NCBI GenBank assembly: GCA_029207755.1
Contig: JARCOQ010000004.1
Span: 41,720,305-41,784,304, forward strand
Direction: 5' to 3'
Source of the DNA: Chamaea fasciata
Taxonomy: Eukaryota > Chordata > Aves > Passeriformes > Sylviidae
DNA length: 64,000 nucleotides
A program made the translations under genes and the position numbers. The notes beneath the pieces were generated by a model. That model had not been told where the DNA came from. It ran no database searches and was given only the letters and a program-made list of their open reading frames with translations. Positions 13,401-27,320 of the stretch are shown here, in pieces. Each line of letters opens with the position of its first letter. The stretch's first letter is position 1.

Positions 13401-15819
13401 CAGCATATCAATAGTCAAAATCTATAGTTTTTAATGTGATTCTTAAAGAAAATAGAAGAACAAGTTACCAACTGTTCTCTATCTGTCAATACAAAAAGCT
13501 GTTATTTTAATTCATTAGCACACTTTACCTACTTCTTAATTAAAGCATAAATTACATGCTATTTTGACTAAATTTGTTGACTTTATAAGTGAAGAAAATT
13601 TGCCTTCATAAAATTTTCTTTCCATCTGAAAGGAGATTACTTCATTCTTTACAACATTTGGGGCCAGAAAGGTCTTGCCCAGGATCAGCTGGAAATGATA
13701 TGAACAGATTCAAATTTGTTTACAGAGATGTGTGCCTGAGAATAATTCCAAATATTTTCTTAATGGACTTAACATAGAATTGTGATACCTGTTTGAAGGA
13801 GCATGAGAATACTACATAGGATTTTCTGGGATTTCAGTAAATGTAAAGGTCAAAAAGAAGAGTAAAAGGCTCTTTATGCTATATTCAGTACAATTGCTGT
13901 GAGAAAAAATTTACAGGGGAACACCAAATTTAAGCTACAATATATAGTACTTCTTATTGAGGAAACTAGACCATCTCACTTTGATGATTACTTGTAATTT
14001 CATAACAGTAACGATAACAAAAAAATCCTAATCTATTTCATGTTATTAATTCTCAAAAATTCATTCACATATATAATTTTAAATTTGCTGCTGTGATAGT
14101 AACTCTTCTTTCTTTCTTATTTCTGTCCACTCAATGAACTCATATATATCCAAGTTAAAAAAGAGGACCGTTTCATATCAAGGTTTTCAGGGGAAGAGAA
14201 TGGTGATACTTTGACGCACATGAATGGTGAAACATCTTCAGGTTACCCAGAATGTACAGTTGAAACACAGAGAGTTACAAGGACTCCAGCAGAAAATCTG
14301 AGGCATTTTTTGCAAATACTGAGTCTATTATCTCCATTAGTCATTTAGAGGGATTCTTCTTATTCCTCTGGAGGTAAGAAGTTCTGCCTTGAACAGTCTT
14401 GGGCTTGTGATAGACATTACACTCCTCATGAGAAATATCCTCTATATACAATATTGTTATAAATGTTGCAGGGTTAATATGGTCTTGAAATCCTGAACAC
14501 ACCATGCATCTTTTACCAAATTCAGCAAAACACTCTTTAGTTATATCAAGCTGGTCTAACAAACATCTGGACATGAGGACTTGCCACTGGTCTTTCAAAT
14601 ATCAGTAGAAAAAAATCAACAGTAAAGCACTTTCAAAAGTAAAGCACTTTTATTCACAAATTGCTCAATTAGAAGACAGGTTTCGGGGAGAGTTACTGCA
14701 GACATCAGTCAGTTTAACCATTAAGGCAGTCAAGACTATACTCCGCTTAATAAGACTTTAAAATAAAATATACACTGACTAAAAGTCTGTCTCTGTGAGT
14801 TATCTGAAGTAAGACACTTAAATACAGAGGTTCCAGTCTCTTCAAGAATCTCTCCATTCAAATTCTTCCAGAAATAAAAGTGTTTTTCTTACTTTCCATG
14901 CAGTCTTACATTGTATAAAGAAAGTTAGAAAGTTGCTTGCTACTGTTGGTGTAGAAATACTGTTTATAATTTAGTTCCTACATCTTCATTTTCCAAGCTG
15001 TCCACACTTTTCAAATACCTAATGATTAGTCTTTGGGCCCAGGGAACAAGTTATACACACAGAGGGGGAACAAAACCCCAAAACTCAAACCCATTGTAGA
15101 ATCCTTATAGATTCCTTCCTGCTGAAGAAAGGAAACCGTAGGGCCAGATGCTGTACAGCACCCCTTTTGTCAACACCACAGCTGCAATTGCTTCACTTTT
15201 CATGGTTTCTTCCAGCCTACTCTGCCTCTAGTGAATTTTGGCTACTTATAAAGGAGAAGGGGAGAAAGAAAAGAGATCCAAAAGAGAGGGGAAAGGCAGA
15301 GAGTAGAGCAAGCATTTCAGTTTGTTCTGAGAACTGCTTCTGCTTTCTGTCACAGCAAAAACATGTACACACTACAGACACCAGAATCATTTGATTAAAA
15401 TAGTAGCACAATTTAATATATTTGGTGAAGGATTCAAATTACTGGCAGCAGCTCAAAACTTTTATTTGATTTCTCTTGCAAAAACATTTTGAGATCATGT
15501 TGGACATAATATGTTTAGGCAAAAGAAAACCTACATAAAGCAATCAAACCTTTACTCTAAATACACATACAAGAACTTTCCTGCAAAAGAACTTGGCCAT
15601 GCAAAATTCCACTCAGGTCCTCCACACAGCCTTTTAATCTCCCAATAAAAAAATGAAGGGTTCATGTATTTCCACAATCCTACATTAGATTTTTTGGGGT
15701 TTTTTTTAAATGACTTACAGAAGATCAGGAAAAAAAAACAAAAAAAACCAAAACCAAGCCTGACCCCATGGTTGTCCCACATGTGCTATGTGATCACTCA
15801 AGATGATTTTTCCATTACC
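10491..15819. other. AT-rich single-copy DNA, nothing recognised
   Basis: More than 5 kb with no supported gene, RNA or repeat family. Only short chance ORFs and small duplications are present, for example the repeated ATCTTCACAG near 12690 and GTAAAGCACTTT near 14620. Confidence 0.5.
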
Positions 15820-16378
15820 TTCCTGGGCCCTGAGGTCAAGCCTGTAGTTCCCTGGATCCTCCTCTGCCCATTCTGTAGATATATGTCACATTGGCCAACC
15901 TCCAGACACCTGGGACCTTCCCAGTGAGCCAGGACTGATGACAAATTATGGAGGGTGGCCTTTCCACCCCTGCTGCCATCTCCTTTTGGAATGGATGAAT
16001 CCCATTCACTCCCAGAGACTTTTGCATGTGGTAACAGCCCTACCTATCTCCTCCTGGATTACAGAGGGTCTAGTCTGGTCCCAGACCCTGTCTACCAACT
16101 AAGAGCACTGGCTGCCCTCGCAATAACCATTCCCAGTGTTGAAGATTGAGACAAAGAAAGCATTAAGTACTTCAGCCTTTCCCTCTTCCTTGGTGACAAT
16201 GTTCTTTTCTGCATCCAACAAAGGATGGAGATTTTCCTTGGTCCTCCTTTTGTTGTTGGTCTATTTATAAGAGCATCATTTATTATCATTCATATCATTG
16301 GACAGATTGAACTCTCTTTCCGTGACCTAACAACATCCTTGTACTATTCCTGAGTTGCCTGCCCTTCTTCCAAAGTTC
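15820..16378 (-). mobile_element. CR1 LINE ORF2 segment, left part of an interrupted copy
   Basis: Read on the minus strand, 15836-16027 encodes recognisable CR1 ORF2 text: 'GVNGIHPF', then 'KSW'-like 'HQSWLTGKVPGVWRLANVT', the entry region of the reverse transcriptase. The CR1 similarity breaks at 16378, where an LTR starts, and resumes at 16787. It carries stops and frameshifts. Confidence 0.8.
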
Positions 16379-16786
16379 TGTTATGGTTTAGGAATGATAC
16401 TCCCCAGTTTAGTGTTCCCACTGAAAACACAACAGACCACTGGCCACTGGCTCACTCTTACCCTCCCGTTGTGGTGGGATGAAGACCAGAATTGGAGACA
16501 CAAAAAGGTAAACATCACAGGCTGAAATAACAGTTTACTGGAAATAGCAATGAAATAAGAACAGTGACAACAATACTAAAACCGAAGTGTAAAACCAAAG
16601 AGACAGGCAAACAATTAACATGAGTTTCCCCATTGTGTGGAATCTGGTGCCACCCAACCGCACACACTGGCAAAACAGAAGAAAGACATGACTCCCCTAA
16701 GGGGAGTATAGAACAGCCTTGGGGTCCTGGCCTTGCCCCTCCCTGCTGCTGCAAAATTTAAGCCTATTCTGGCCAGAACCAGGACA
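16379..16786. mobile_element. Solo ERV LTR inserted into a CR1
   Basis: It begins TGTTATGGTTTAGG and ends CCAGGACA. Inside are blocks typical of a common avian LTR family ('ATACTCCCCAGTTTAGTGTTC', 'GGTGGGATGAAGACCAGAATTGG', and a run of 'ACAGTTTACTGG'). The flanks AGTTC (16374-16378) and AGGTC (16787-16791) look like a 5-bp TSD with one change. CR1 sequence continues on both sides, so the LTR is younger than the CR1. Length is 408 bp with no internal genes. Sense strand is not certain. Confidence 0.8.
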
Positions 16787-17035
16787 AGGTCAAAAACTCT
16801 CCTTTTTATTCCTGAGTTTGTGAGAAAGCTGCCTGTTCAGCCAGGCCAGTCTTCTTCCCCAGTAGCACTTCATTTGGCACATGGGGACAGCCCATTCCTG
16901 AGTCTGTAGGATTTCTTTCATAATGTCCAGCCTTTCTGGACCCCTTTGTTATCAAGAACTTTCTCAAGGGACTGTCTGAACAAGTGTCCTGAACAGGACA
17001 AAATCCACACTCCTGAAATCCAATCCCTTCCTTAC
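16787..17035 (-). mobile_element. CR1 LINE ORF2 segment, right part of the interrupted copy
   Basis: CR1 similarity resumes directly after the LTR ('AACTCTCCTTTTTATTCCTGAG', then 'GCCTGTTCAGCCAGGCCAGTC', then 'ATGTCCAGCCTTTCTGGAC', then 'CTGAACAGGACAAAATCC'). This is the continuation, in the same orientation, of the piece at 15820-16378. It ends near 17035. Confidence 0.8.
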
Positions 17036-20000
17036 TTCATCAAGAATTGAAAACTCTATTATTTCATTATAATTACTTATGTGAATGTAATTTGAATCTA
17101 AACCACTTAAAAACCTGTAGCTTTCTACTGCATAATTTTGTTTTCAAGATTCAGCTTAGCAATGCAACAAACAGATCAGTAATAAATGAGACTCTCAAAT
17201 GGCAAGAAATTGAACTGCCTGTTTCCCATAAACAATAGAGAACTTCCAAACTGCGTATTAAAAGACCAGAAATCAGAAAAGAACAAAATATTAAGAGGCA
17301 GAAGTCTAGCTCAAAAGTCCATTATTCAGAAAGATGAGCATAACTATACAAAACTACACATAAAAACATTATGGTTTTTATTAACAAATCTCAGAGCAAT
17401 GCTGTTTTATTTGGATGACTGTTAAAAGTACTTCTACAAAGCAGTTATTTCCAATCAATGGTTTAGTTTACTTCCATATGAAATGAGTCAGCAGTTAATA
17501 TTGTTGATATACAGAGCTTCCTTTTCTGAGAGAAAGTTATGAGCAAAATTGCTTAGCTTGTATTATGAACATTTTTATCATTATTGAATATTTTCATGAA
17601 GAGAAGGAAAAACCTTGTTCAGGAGGGGAAGGTTTAGAAACCTGTGTGTATATTTGAGAATGGGGAAAATTATGCATAAGGGCCTTAAAAAAATAACAGC
17701 TAAGCAACAGTACTGTAGGAAAAAAATTTCCTCCTAAAGTTTGAGGGATATTAGTACAATAATTTTGGTAGCACCAAAATAATCTGCACAGCATTATACA
17801 TTTATTAGAGGTCTCTGGGTTTTATACCCACAGGATACACAAAAGCAGCAAGGCAAGAGCAACACAAGCCCCAGTGCTCCTGCACTGATCTTACCCTCTC
17901 AAAGCCCCACTGCTGATGATCAGAGATGTCTGCTGTTTTGCAGACACAGCTAGATACTTACCATGGTAAACTGTGTAGTCTGAACTCAGACTATTCTTGG
18001 GTGCACTACTCCTCTGAAGTCAAGCCAGGCACTGTTTATGAGTCATATTTATCTGTACAGATCTTGGAGTCTAAAAAATTTATTTTTAAATGCTCCAAGT
18101 TTCCATCCCAGGAAAAATAAATGTTCTACAGAAAACTTTTTAGCTGGTTTCATCTTCTCAGTAACATATTTTAAAAAGCAACAGATAGAAAAGAAGAGCA
18201 ATTAATAATTCCTTTACATATAAAAAGACACGGAACTTCATATTCTGGCCAGAAACATGTTTCTAAGGAATGGGTTTGTATGAATGAAAATTCATGAGTT
18301 TATTTTCTCTAACTGAGACAAGTGAATCTACCAGTGACTGAATACAGGTGTTCAAAGAACACAAAAATGAAAAGTTATACCCAACACAGCTAAGCATCTA
18401 TAACAGTTTAGGGAAAAACAAGAGGTTGATCGGGGTGCTGAGCCTATCCTTAAGATGACATGTGCATAGAGCACAGCAGTACACTTTTTTGCCAAGTGTC
18501 TAATCTGTGTCTTTATCCTAGCCTTAACCTCAGTCAAGAAAGTCTATCTCCTCACTAAGTGTCCTCACTTACAACAAAGATTGCAGCATCGCTTGCTGCC
18601 TTTGAGGGCCAGAAGGGGAGGACAGATTTTCAGAGGAGAGCCAAGTGTTAGTCAGGTTGCTGGACTTCTGGCTGCTTTGCCAACAACAGAAGAGAGGTTA
18701 AGGATAGGGATTTCACAGCTTGGTGATGCTTTCTGTAAAGGATGATCTCCTTTAGGTAATTTTCCATTTCCCACCACTTCATTTACTTGTTCAGTTTCCA
18801 GTCCTTATATTGGAGTAATAATTTTTAAAAAAAAAATTAAAGGGCAGATAACTAGCATTTTCAATAATAATACAGTTTGAAGATGTAAGTTAATGGAATG
18901 TTATTAATGTTGAAGTGTAAAGCATTATCACTTGACTGCAAAGTAATTAGATTAAATTAAGCAAAGAGTTAGCAAAATAATCCATTTAGCAGTTCATTCA
19001 GAGCTGAACCTTGTGCTGCTGAAGTAATTGTAATTAATCCCACAGTGGTGAAATAATAATTTTAATAAAAATTATTTTAACATTGACAGAAGAAAGCTTG
19101 ACATATTCAGCAAGTCAATAATCAATATCAGCTATAATCATGAATAGAACTGCAATCTTCCTTCCAGTGTTTGCCTAGGACAGGAGAAATCACAGAGCCA
19201 TAACAGAACCTCAGTAATTTTCAAAAATTGAATTTATCTCAGCTGTGTGTTCCAGGTGTATGAGTTCTACTATGTTAGGATTGTACTCATGTATTTGGTC
19301 ACTCCTGTGAGGAAAACCTCTTGGTTTTTGAGGCTTTCTAAGTGAATTTTGGCAGTGCTAAATTAGTGGTGGCAACAGAAAGCCTAATTACTCAGATGGC
19401 TGAGGAACTGGAACACTGGAAATCAAATTGTTGTTAGTTTTGTGCTTGACCTTCTAATTGCTTAATAAATATGGCCAAAGTGTGCATAGATTTTGGTATT
19501 CATGGGGTAGCAACAGAGATGACTGCAAAAACTGATTGATCTGCCAAGACCCTCCCTGTGCATTGACACCGCAAGCAGCAGAAGCTGACAGCTGGACCAC
19601 AGCTGAGCTTCAAGTTTGAAGCCATTTGCTTTCTCCAGAAGAGCAGATGAAGTACATTGTGGTACCAGCTGAGGCTCCTCCTTCACTCAGAGACAGATAA
19701 ACTAGATAACTAGATAACAGTGTTGTGGAGAAATTATATGGAAACTTGTGCTGAATTTTAAAGCAAGGATTACAATTCACAGTGTGTATTATTGATGAAA
19801 CATCACAAATTAGGTGATCTGGCCACAACTGGAAGTGATACACAGTTGAATGAACTGCCTAAAGACAGTCTGTGCCATCAGGAACTGAAAATAATAATGT
19901 CATTTGTGGAGAAGCTTGGAGGAATTAAGAAACAGTGCAAAATGGAAAAGCCCTTTTTACCCAGTACTTGACTTTTATGAATTGACAGAACACAACTACC

Positions 20001-22934
20001 AGTCTAACCAGCAAGCAGTTACTAAGAAGAAGCTGTGCAAGAGGGTAGAGTTCAATCATGCTAATTATCAACATGAAAGGCAATGCATGAATGGTTAAAC
20101 AAGAATTGGCATTTTGCTGGTCGGCATCTTGTCCAAAGGGAAAGGAATAAGAGTGAGTGAACTAAAAAAATCAGTGTATGAAGTGAAAATGTAATGTTCT
20201 GTAATTAAAATTTTTTTAAAAATGGAAATACTTTTATAACCCTTATAAGGCAAGTTCTGAAGTTGGACCCTTGTTCATTTGCAGATCAATTAAATTCAAA
20301 GTAAATGAGCTAGTTCATTTGTCAGGAACATGACATGTCTAAAAAGAAAAGCAGAATACAGATGAACAAGTACATATGATTTATAGTCTGAATTATGACC
20401 TTGATTTCAATTGAAAACACATTTTAAAATTGTTTTATTCCTCTTATATATTTTTATTACCAGACAACAGAATAAAAGTTAGATGTAAAATACCAAGGCA
20501 TCATATATTAAAAGTGATCATGGTTTGAAAATTTCTGAAAAACAAAACCTTTTGCCTAACTATTATCTGGCCAGTAAAATAATACAGGTAATTCAACATA
20601 TTTATGAGGTGAGATCCAGATATATTCTTATCACATGAATGGCATTCTTCTCAAAGAACAAACAAGTAGGTTTTAAAAAGAATAAATAAAAAGTTGAGAT
20701 GGAAGGCCAAGCAATGCATGGCTCTCCTTTGTTTTAAATTCGGGAGAAAATTTATTTCAGTAGCGTGAATTACCACCAATATTCTGTGATTTTAACTCTC
20801 AGATGGACCAGAAGCCTTCCAGCAGACCCTTTTAATCAGTATTCAGACATTCCTGCCTCTCCACACACAAGGTTATACATTTAAATTTGATTTATATTTA
20901 TTGTACATCCAGTGTCATATTAACGTGCAGAAAAACTGCAGTGTGGTAACCTGAATTTGACAGAGTTGAACTTAAAGATACTTTCGTCACTAAAGATACA
21001 TTCTCCCCCTTCCCACTTCAAAAACATGCCATTAAGGCCTTGGGTTTTATGTGAGCATTCATTTCTACAAGGAAATAAGTAACTGTAATGACTGTTACCA
21101 GCTAAACCGTATTTCTGTATCAGAAAACCCAAAGCTTATAGAAATCTCGAAGGACATATGCAGGCTGATACTTTGTATAAGTACCAACCTGAAGTCAGAG
21201 TAAGTTGCATCTTTTAATATTGTACCTGCCACTTTTCTCAGCAATCACACACCCATATCCCAGTAAACATTCCACCAAACCCCAGGACACTTTAACCGAG
21301 GTTACAGGCTAGATTTGGACAGAAATCAAATATTGCAAGACATGACAGATTTTCAGTGTTCTGAGGTTTAGAGAGTGTAATTTTGATTCATTTCTGTGAG
21401 GAAGGCAAGTGCAAAGAGAAGTAAAACTCAAAGCACATGGAAATAAACATTCTGATAGAAATGGCTGGATTCCAGAGGGCATGGCATTATGATAAGCCTC
21501 ACGTTTATTATGTACATGATTTATCTACTACACAAAATAATTCAGGTGTTGTACATGACAGATGTTCTTTTTAATTGCTTTTGTTATTTTTCTGTACTAT
21601 AATTTCAACACTAAGAAATAACAAAATAGACCTGCAATGCACCTTTATCTCGGTCATATGACATCCTTACTGCATATAGTCTCTTCCCAGCTCTGAGTTT
21701 TAAAACAAGGCACTGTACTGTGAGAGGTCCTTGTCAGAAAAAAACAGTCTGAGATACTGTTTTACATGTATTTTGTCAGTTTCCCTCAGTTCTCAGAAAT
21801 ATCTGCCTTGCCTAGATATTGGAGCTTAGACAGCTGCCTATAACCAAAGAGTTTCAGGAGGAATAGATGTTGCTTTTAATGAAAGAATAAGAGAACACAT
21901 AGTCATAAATCTACTAAAATCACCTCTGTTGTAGATAAAGTTGTTTCAAGATACATGGTCTTGTTCACAAAGCAAACTCTGGAAAAAAACATTCTTCCAT
22001 GCCACTTTCAAAAATGTGTTTGAGAACAAAAACATTGCTCAATTAGGTGAAAGAACCCTTAGTGGAATTTAGAAAATTTTACAAGAGACAGGCCACAGCA
22101 TAAGAACACCTGCATGATTGGATCTTTTATGCAAGCATACAAAATTAATGAGGCCACAGTCCCATTGTACACATGATACTCCGAAAATCTCATTTTAGCT
22201 TGTACTCACACACCATCCATTTGAATTGGACCATTGATATCCTGGCCAAAAACCTGATTTTGCCATATAATTTTATAACTTCAAAGGAAATTAGGCCTAC
22301 TTAGAAACAATCTTCACACCAGAGATTTTACAATATAACTAAGCAGGGCAGCAACACTGTGAAATGAGTGGAAATTCATTATCTCAAAAGAGAAACAAAG
22401 TGACACTGAAAGCCAAGAGTTCTGAGCAGTCTTACGTTTGGACTTACCACTAGACTGTTTAAATTAATTTTAAGTACTGGGTCTTCCAACTTTAAAGTTA
22501 CACATTACAAGAGAAAACTTTTAGAACTCCAGTGATAAGGCATTAGTACGGCCCTATGTATCTCCACAATTTTAGATATATCAGTGCTTCCTTATGATAC
22601 TTTGTTTAGGTTGAATCATCAAATAAAAATTATGCCACAGAAAAACACAAATGGTCACAAGGGGTTTTTATTGAGTGGGGATTTTACATTGGAGGGGATT
22701 TTTAGAGAATTTTTTACTTGAGCTAGTATCACTGTTGTAAGTAGATACAACTTTAGTGAGACTGATAGAATTTTCACTTTTTAGGTAAAGTAAAACTAAA
22801 TCTAACTCAAGGAAATTAAAAAGGATTCTTATGACATAAACTGTGAGTGACAGGTTCTCCTTTAAAAATTTATCAAATTTGTGCTCCTATGGATGCATTT
22901 ATCATTCAGCCTAAGGAGCTCTCTTCCCTTCAGT
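17036..22934. other. AT-rich single-copy DNA, no gene; possible conserved noncoding stretch
   Basis: No gene or repeat family is recognised. About 18880-19145 is dense in TAAT/ATTA homeodomain-type cores and free of repeat similarity. It could be a conserved noncoding element, but sequence alone cannot show this. Confidence 0.4.
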
Positions 22935-23455
22935 GGTGAGACCCTAAATGGTGTATTTGCCTCTGGAGCCCTCAGTACAGGGAAGACACACACCTGTTGC
23001 AGCAGGCCCAGAGGACGGCCACAAAAATAATCAGAAGGGTGAAACACCTCTGTGGAAAGAGCAAGAAAGTTGGCATTAGTTAGCCTTCTCATCAGGAGAT
23101 GAGAAGATTCCAGGGAGACCTTATGGTGGTCTTTCATACTTATAAAGGGCTCAAAAGAAGGATGGGGAGAAAACTTGTAGAACCTGTTGTGGTAGGACAA
23201 GAGGTAATAGTTTTGAACTAAAGGAGACTAGATGGAGACTGTATATAAGGAAGTAGGTTTTTTGCAATAAGGATGGTGAAATACTGGCACATGCAAGAGT
23301 GCCCCATCTGGGGAAATATTCAAAGCCAGGTTGCACAGGGCTCTGAGAAATCTGATCAGGATCCTTCCTGGTCAGGAAGATGTCCTTGCTCATTGCAAGG
23401 GGGTTGGACTAGACATCTAAAGATCCTTTCCAATTCAAACCATTCTATGGTTCAA
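22935..23455 (+). mobile_element. CR1 LINE, 5'-truncated, 3' end present
   Basis: The plus-strand text follows the CR1 3' portion: 'GCAGCAGGCCCAGAGGACGG', then 'ATGAGAAGATTCCAGGGAGA', then 'GTTGTGGTAGGACAAGAGGT', then 'GGGGGTTGGACTAGACATC'. It ends CCATTCTATGGTTC, the CR1 terminus. Indels show age. Confidence 0.9.
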
Positions 23456-26400
23456 AGATTTGGAGCTGCCATGAGCCAACAGGAAAAAAAAGGTACCTGT
23501 GAAGAGAAAATAGATATAGGTATATATCCTGTATGTGCCTTACAGTCTCCTGCCTACTGAAAATTTTATATATCATCATGTGTCCTTAATTAAATTCATT
23601 TAGAAAAGAAAGCATTTCAGAATTATAATCAGTCTAAGGCTTCATGTATATATACTGTAATTTAAGTCATCTCAGTTTGATTTATGTTTTCATGTCTCAT
23701 TGATGTCAACTTATGTTTTAGCTGATGCTTTGAGTATTTCTTCAATGTAATGGCTCTGAAAGCCAGAAAAAGATCCCACTTAAAAGTTGCTTTTTATTTC
23801 CTAAGCAGTTCTAAATAGGTAAGTGAGATAGCAGCTTGCAGTCTATGTCATAGTTGTACACTGGACTCAATGAAGGAGTGATTCAACACTGTACTATCCT
23901 GCTGATGAGCCCCGAAATATTTATACAATATTTTTCACTGTATGCAGGAGTTGAGGCGGCATATCTATTTTTCATAATTCACTGGTCAGCAAAATAAGAA
24001 TGAAAATGATTTTTGGTAGTTCATATGGTCTACCTTTGACTGCCATCTTAGGAGATATTGATGACATCCCCCTGTCATGCTGACCATTTTACGGCTAAAC
24101 AAAGTCAGTAATTTCATCATTCTCTTAAATCACTGTAAGAAGCCAAAAAAAAATTTCATGGAGCTTATGTCTTCCCAGGATGAGGATTCTCATTCAGTAT
24201 GTTCACATTATAGTCTAAAAAACATATTTTCTAGTCCTGTAGGCATTCTCTGTGTTGAATTCAGGCACAAGTTATGATTAGGATGCCTTTTACACTTCTT
24301 AACCAGTTTTGTGCTCCAAAGAAAGAGAAATATTTTTATCCTTCATAATAGGTGAGGGGAGAAAGTAGAATTATACCAATGCAAATATTAATTTGCTACA
24401 GATTTTCTTCCTCATTCAACATCTGTGCTCCTTGCCCCTTTATTATAATCATTTTCACCATTTTAATTTCACTGCTTTCCAGACAGAACATTTACAATAT
24501 TTATTTATGTGGATCATAATGTGGCAGGAAAAGAAAATTAATTCTTTCAAGAATTCACTTGCCTTTTTTTTTACTTGTAGGTTTGATATCATAAATAAAA
24601 TGCAATATTTTCATGGTGTTCTTTTGTTTGTTTTAGAGTTCACCAAATAAAGACAATAAGAAGGAGATAAAATATTCAAGTTCTTTCCTGGTTTTCTGGA
24701 CCAATAAATGTCATTAATATTTCCCTTGCCCACAATAATTTATTTTACTTTGAATTCAGGAGAATTCTGTTCTCTTGAATAAAATGGGGTTGTGATGGGC
24801 TGGGACTGTTGACACTTATCTTGCAACTCTCTTCCCTGACAGGCATAAACTGCAGTTTAGTCCTTTTGATAGCCTGGGGTTTTTTTTTCATCTCCTATGC
24901 TTCTTCTGTCTCCTATCCTTGTGCACATTGGAGGGTAATTCCATTCTTTTCTTCTCTTGGATTGCATAATACCAAAATCTGGTTGTGAAACAGTGCATCA
25001 AAAAATAAGGTCTATTTATAATTCTATGTTCTTTCCACAAACTGACATAAACCCCTACTATATATCCTATAATCTGCTCACTTGCTCCTTATAGTGTATT
25101 CCTACTTATTTAAAAAGAGGAAGACAACTTTTTTACATTCATCATAAGCATGTGCCAAGAATACAACAGAAGAAATAACATGCTTCACTGACTCAGCATT
25201 GGCTGATGAACTAGAAAAGCCCCATCCCACATCTCCAAGCTGGAATTACGGTTTTTAATTAGTGTGATATACACTACTTTTTTTCTGTTTGGTACTGCTA
25301 CGAAATTTTGAGCATATAGAATTAAACTGAAGAGAGAACACTTTATTGTGATACATATACAAAGGAAAAAAAATTATGTCATCATTATCAATTTTACAAA
25401 ACCAAGCTGTTTCTGGTATCACAGGAGGTCACTTCACACTTAAGAAAGAAAAATGAAGTAGGATTCTAAGTCTGCTGTCAAACAAGCAGGACAAGACATT
25501 ACAGGTACTTGACTGCACGTCCATACCGTTCACAACTTAAGAATAGTATATTTTAAAATTATGGAAAGATCTATTGAGGACTTTGGGTTTATTTGTTTTT
25601 GGAAAAAAATGCATTATAAAGCCTTCAATCACAATTTACCATATTTATCATATAACACCTCAGAGGAAATCTGAAGAACTTGAAATTTTAATTCCACTTA
25701 CTGGGCATTTGCCCTTGACATCTAGGCTATACAGCTCTAAAGGCACTGAAAAAAAAAGAAAGTTCATTTAAAAAGCAGCCAAGAAATAGCACAGAACAGA
25801 GGGAACATGAACTAAAGGACATAAAGGAGAGGATAACAGACTGCTCAATAACATCAGTCTGCTGTTTGTCTCCAAATGTTTCATTTTTAATGGTACTGAG
25901 CATTTAACAGCAATTAGAAGTAATGGAAATTATAATATTCAACACTTACAGAGGTAAATGACTCAGCTGTCTCATAAATAATTGGATTTTTTTCCCATAT
26001 TAAGATGCCTTTAAAGCATATTCAACACTAATATAGGTTTTCAAACCTGTGCACTCACTTGCAGCTCTCTCCACTTCCAGAAATGCATTTGAGTAGTCTC
26101 AGAGTTCAGCGCTTTGACACTGGACACTGAGTAGCACATGAATTGGGCAATGAAAGGCACAAGACCTCTGTCTAAGAGCAGTACTGTAATTTCCTTGACA
26201 GTCCAGAACAAATTACATTAACATAAAATGTATAATCAAAATCTGAAAACAGCCTGAGGGTAATTGTGTATTTCTTTGCTGAAAGGCAATAACAGGAATA
26301 TTCTCCTTTCAGAGCCTTTTGTGTTACTTTCTTATCTCCGGCTTCTAATATGTACCTACACTATAAACCAAAGTTTAGATTATAATTGTGGTTTCAAGAG

Positions 26401-26616
26401 TTGTACTGCCAAAATTTAATATAAACCACCCGATTTTCTTTTGAGGTATACTAGCTTCTTACCGAAAGCACTTAATGGAGCACTAAAAGGTTAATTTTGA
26501 ACAGTTGCTCCATGTTGTCCATACTTTTATTTCACCATCCTAAACCTCAATGTTGAAAGAACTTAATCTTTATAAGAACTGTTTCTCTTAATTGTAATTT
26601 TTTTCTTAATAGATTT
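23456..26616. other. AT-rich single-copy DNA, nothing recognised
   Basis: No gene or repeat family is recognised, only short chance ORFs. Confidence 0.5.
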
Positions 26617-26622
26617 TAGTAG

Positions 26623-27315
26623 TGTCTTGGTTTAGATAGACAGGTATCTGCCAGGGAAGGTTGGAGTCTCCCTTAAAATGTAAGACCCTCCCCCCTTTTC
26701 CAAATTATTATAAATTTGCAATTTAAAGGCTGTCAGGCAAAAACTTTGGGAATAGGTATAGCAGTTCTTTACTAGGGATATAAAAATACAGATGTTGTAG
26801 TACAGAAGAATAAGCAAGCAAACGAACAAACAAGAAATCCTAAAAAACCCTGACAGAGTCAGAAATACAACCTGACACCCTGTTGGTCAGGGTGTTGGAA
26901 GCAGTGCAAAGTAAGCCCTCCTGGAGTGGCAGATGTGGTTGTGTTGGAGTAGAGATGGTCCCGTTGAAGAAAAAGGGTCCAGTAATGGTGAGATGGGTCC
27001 AGTCTTCCTCCAGGGATCCGGTGGAAAACTGGATACCTAGTGGGACTGTGGCTCCTTTTTATCTAGGTTAAGATGGCTTGTCTCCTCCTCCCTGTGTGGA
27101 GCATCTTACAATAGTAGGATGTAATGTGTCATGTCATTGGTGAGCTTTAGTGGTCCATTAGCAGAAGATATCCCCTTAGGAGTAGTGAAACAATGAGAAG
27201 AGATAAGTAGCACACCACCATCTGATAAGAGACACTGACCCATTTAGGCAAAGACAAGCAATTCTGCTCCACCCAGATGGAACAGAATAACATGTTCTTT
27301 ACAAAACCCACAACA
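26623..27315 (-). mobile_element. Solo ERV LTR with 5-bp TSD
   Basis: It starts TGTCTTGGTTTAGATAGACA and ends CCCACAACA. Perfect 5-bp flanks AGTAG lie at 26618-26622 and 27316-27320. The first ~150 bp, up to GCAGTTCTTTACT, match the LTR at 4739 in the same orientation; the remaining ~540 bp do not, so this is a related but modular LTR. On the minus strand GATAAAAAGG near 27060 could be a TATA-type element. No ERV genes adjoin it. Confidence 0.85.
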
Positions 27316-27320
27316 AGTAG

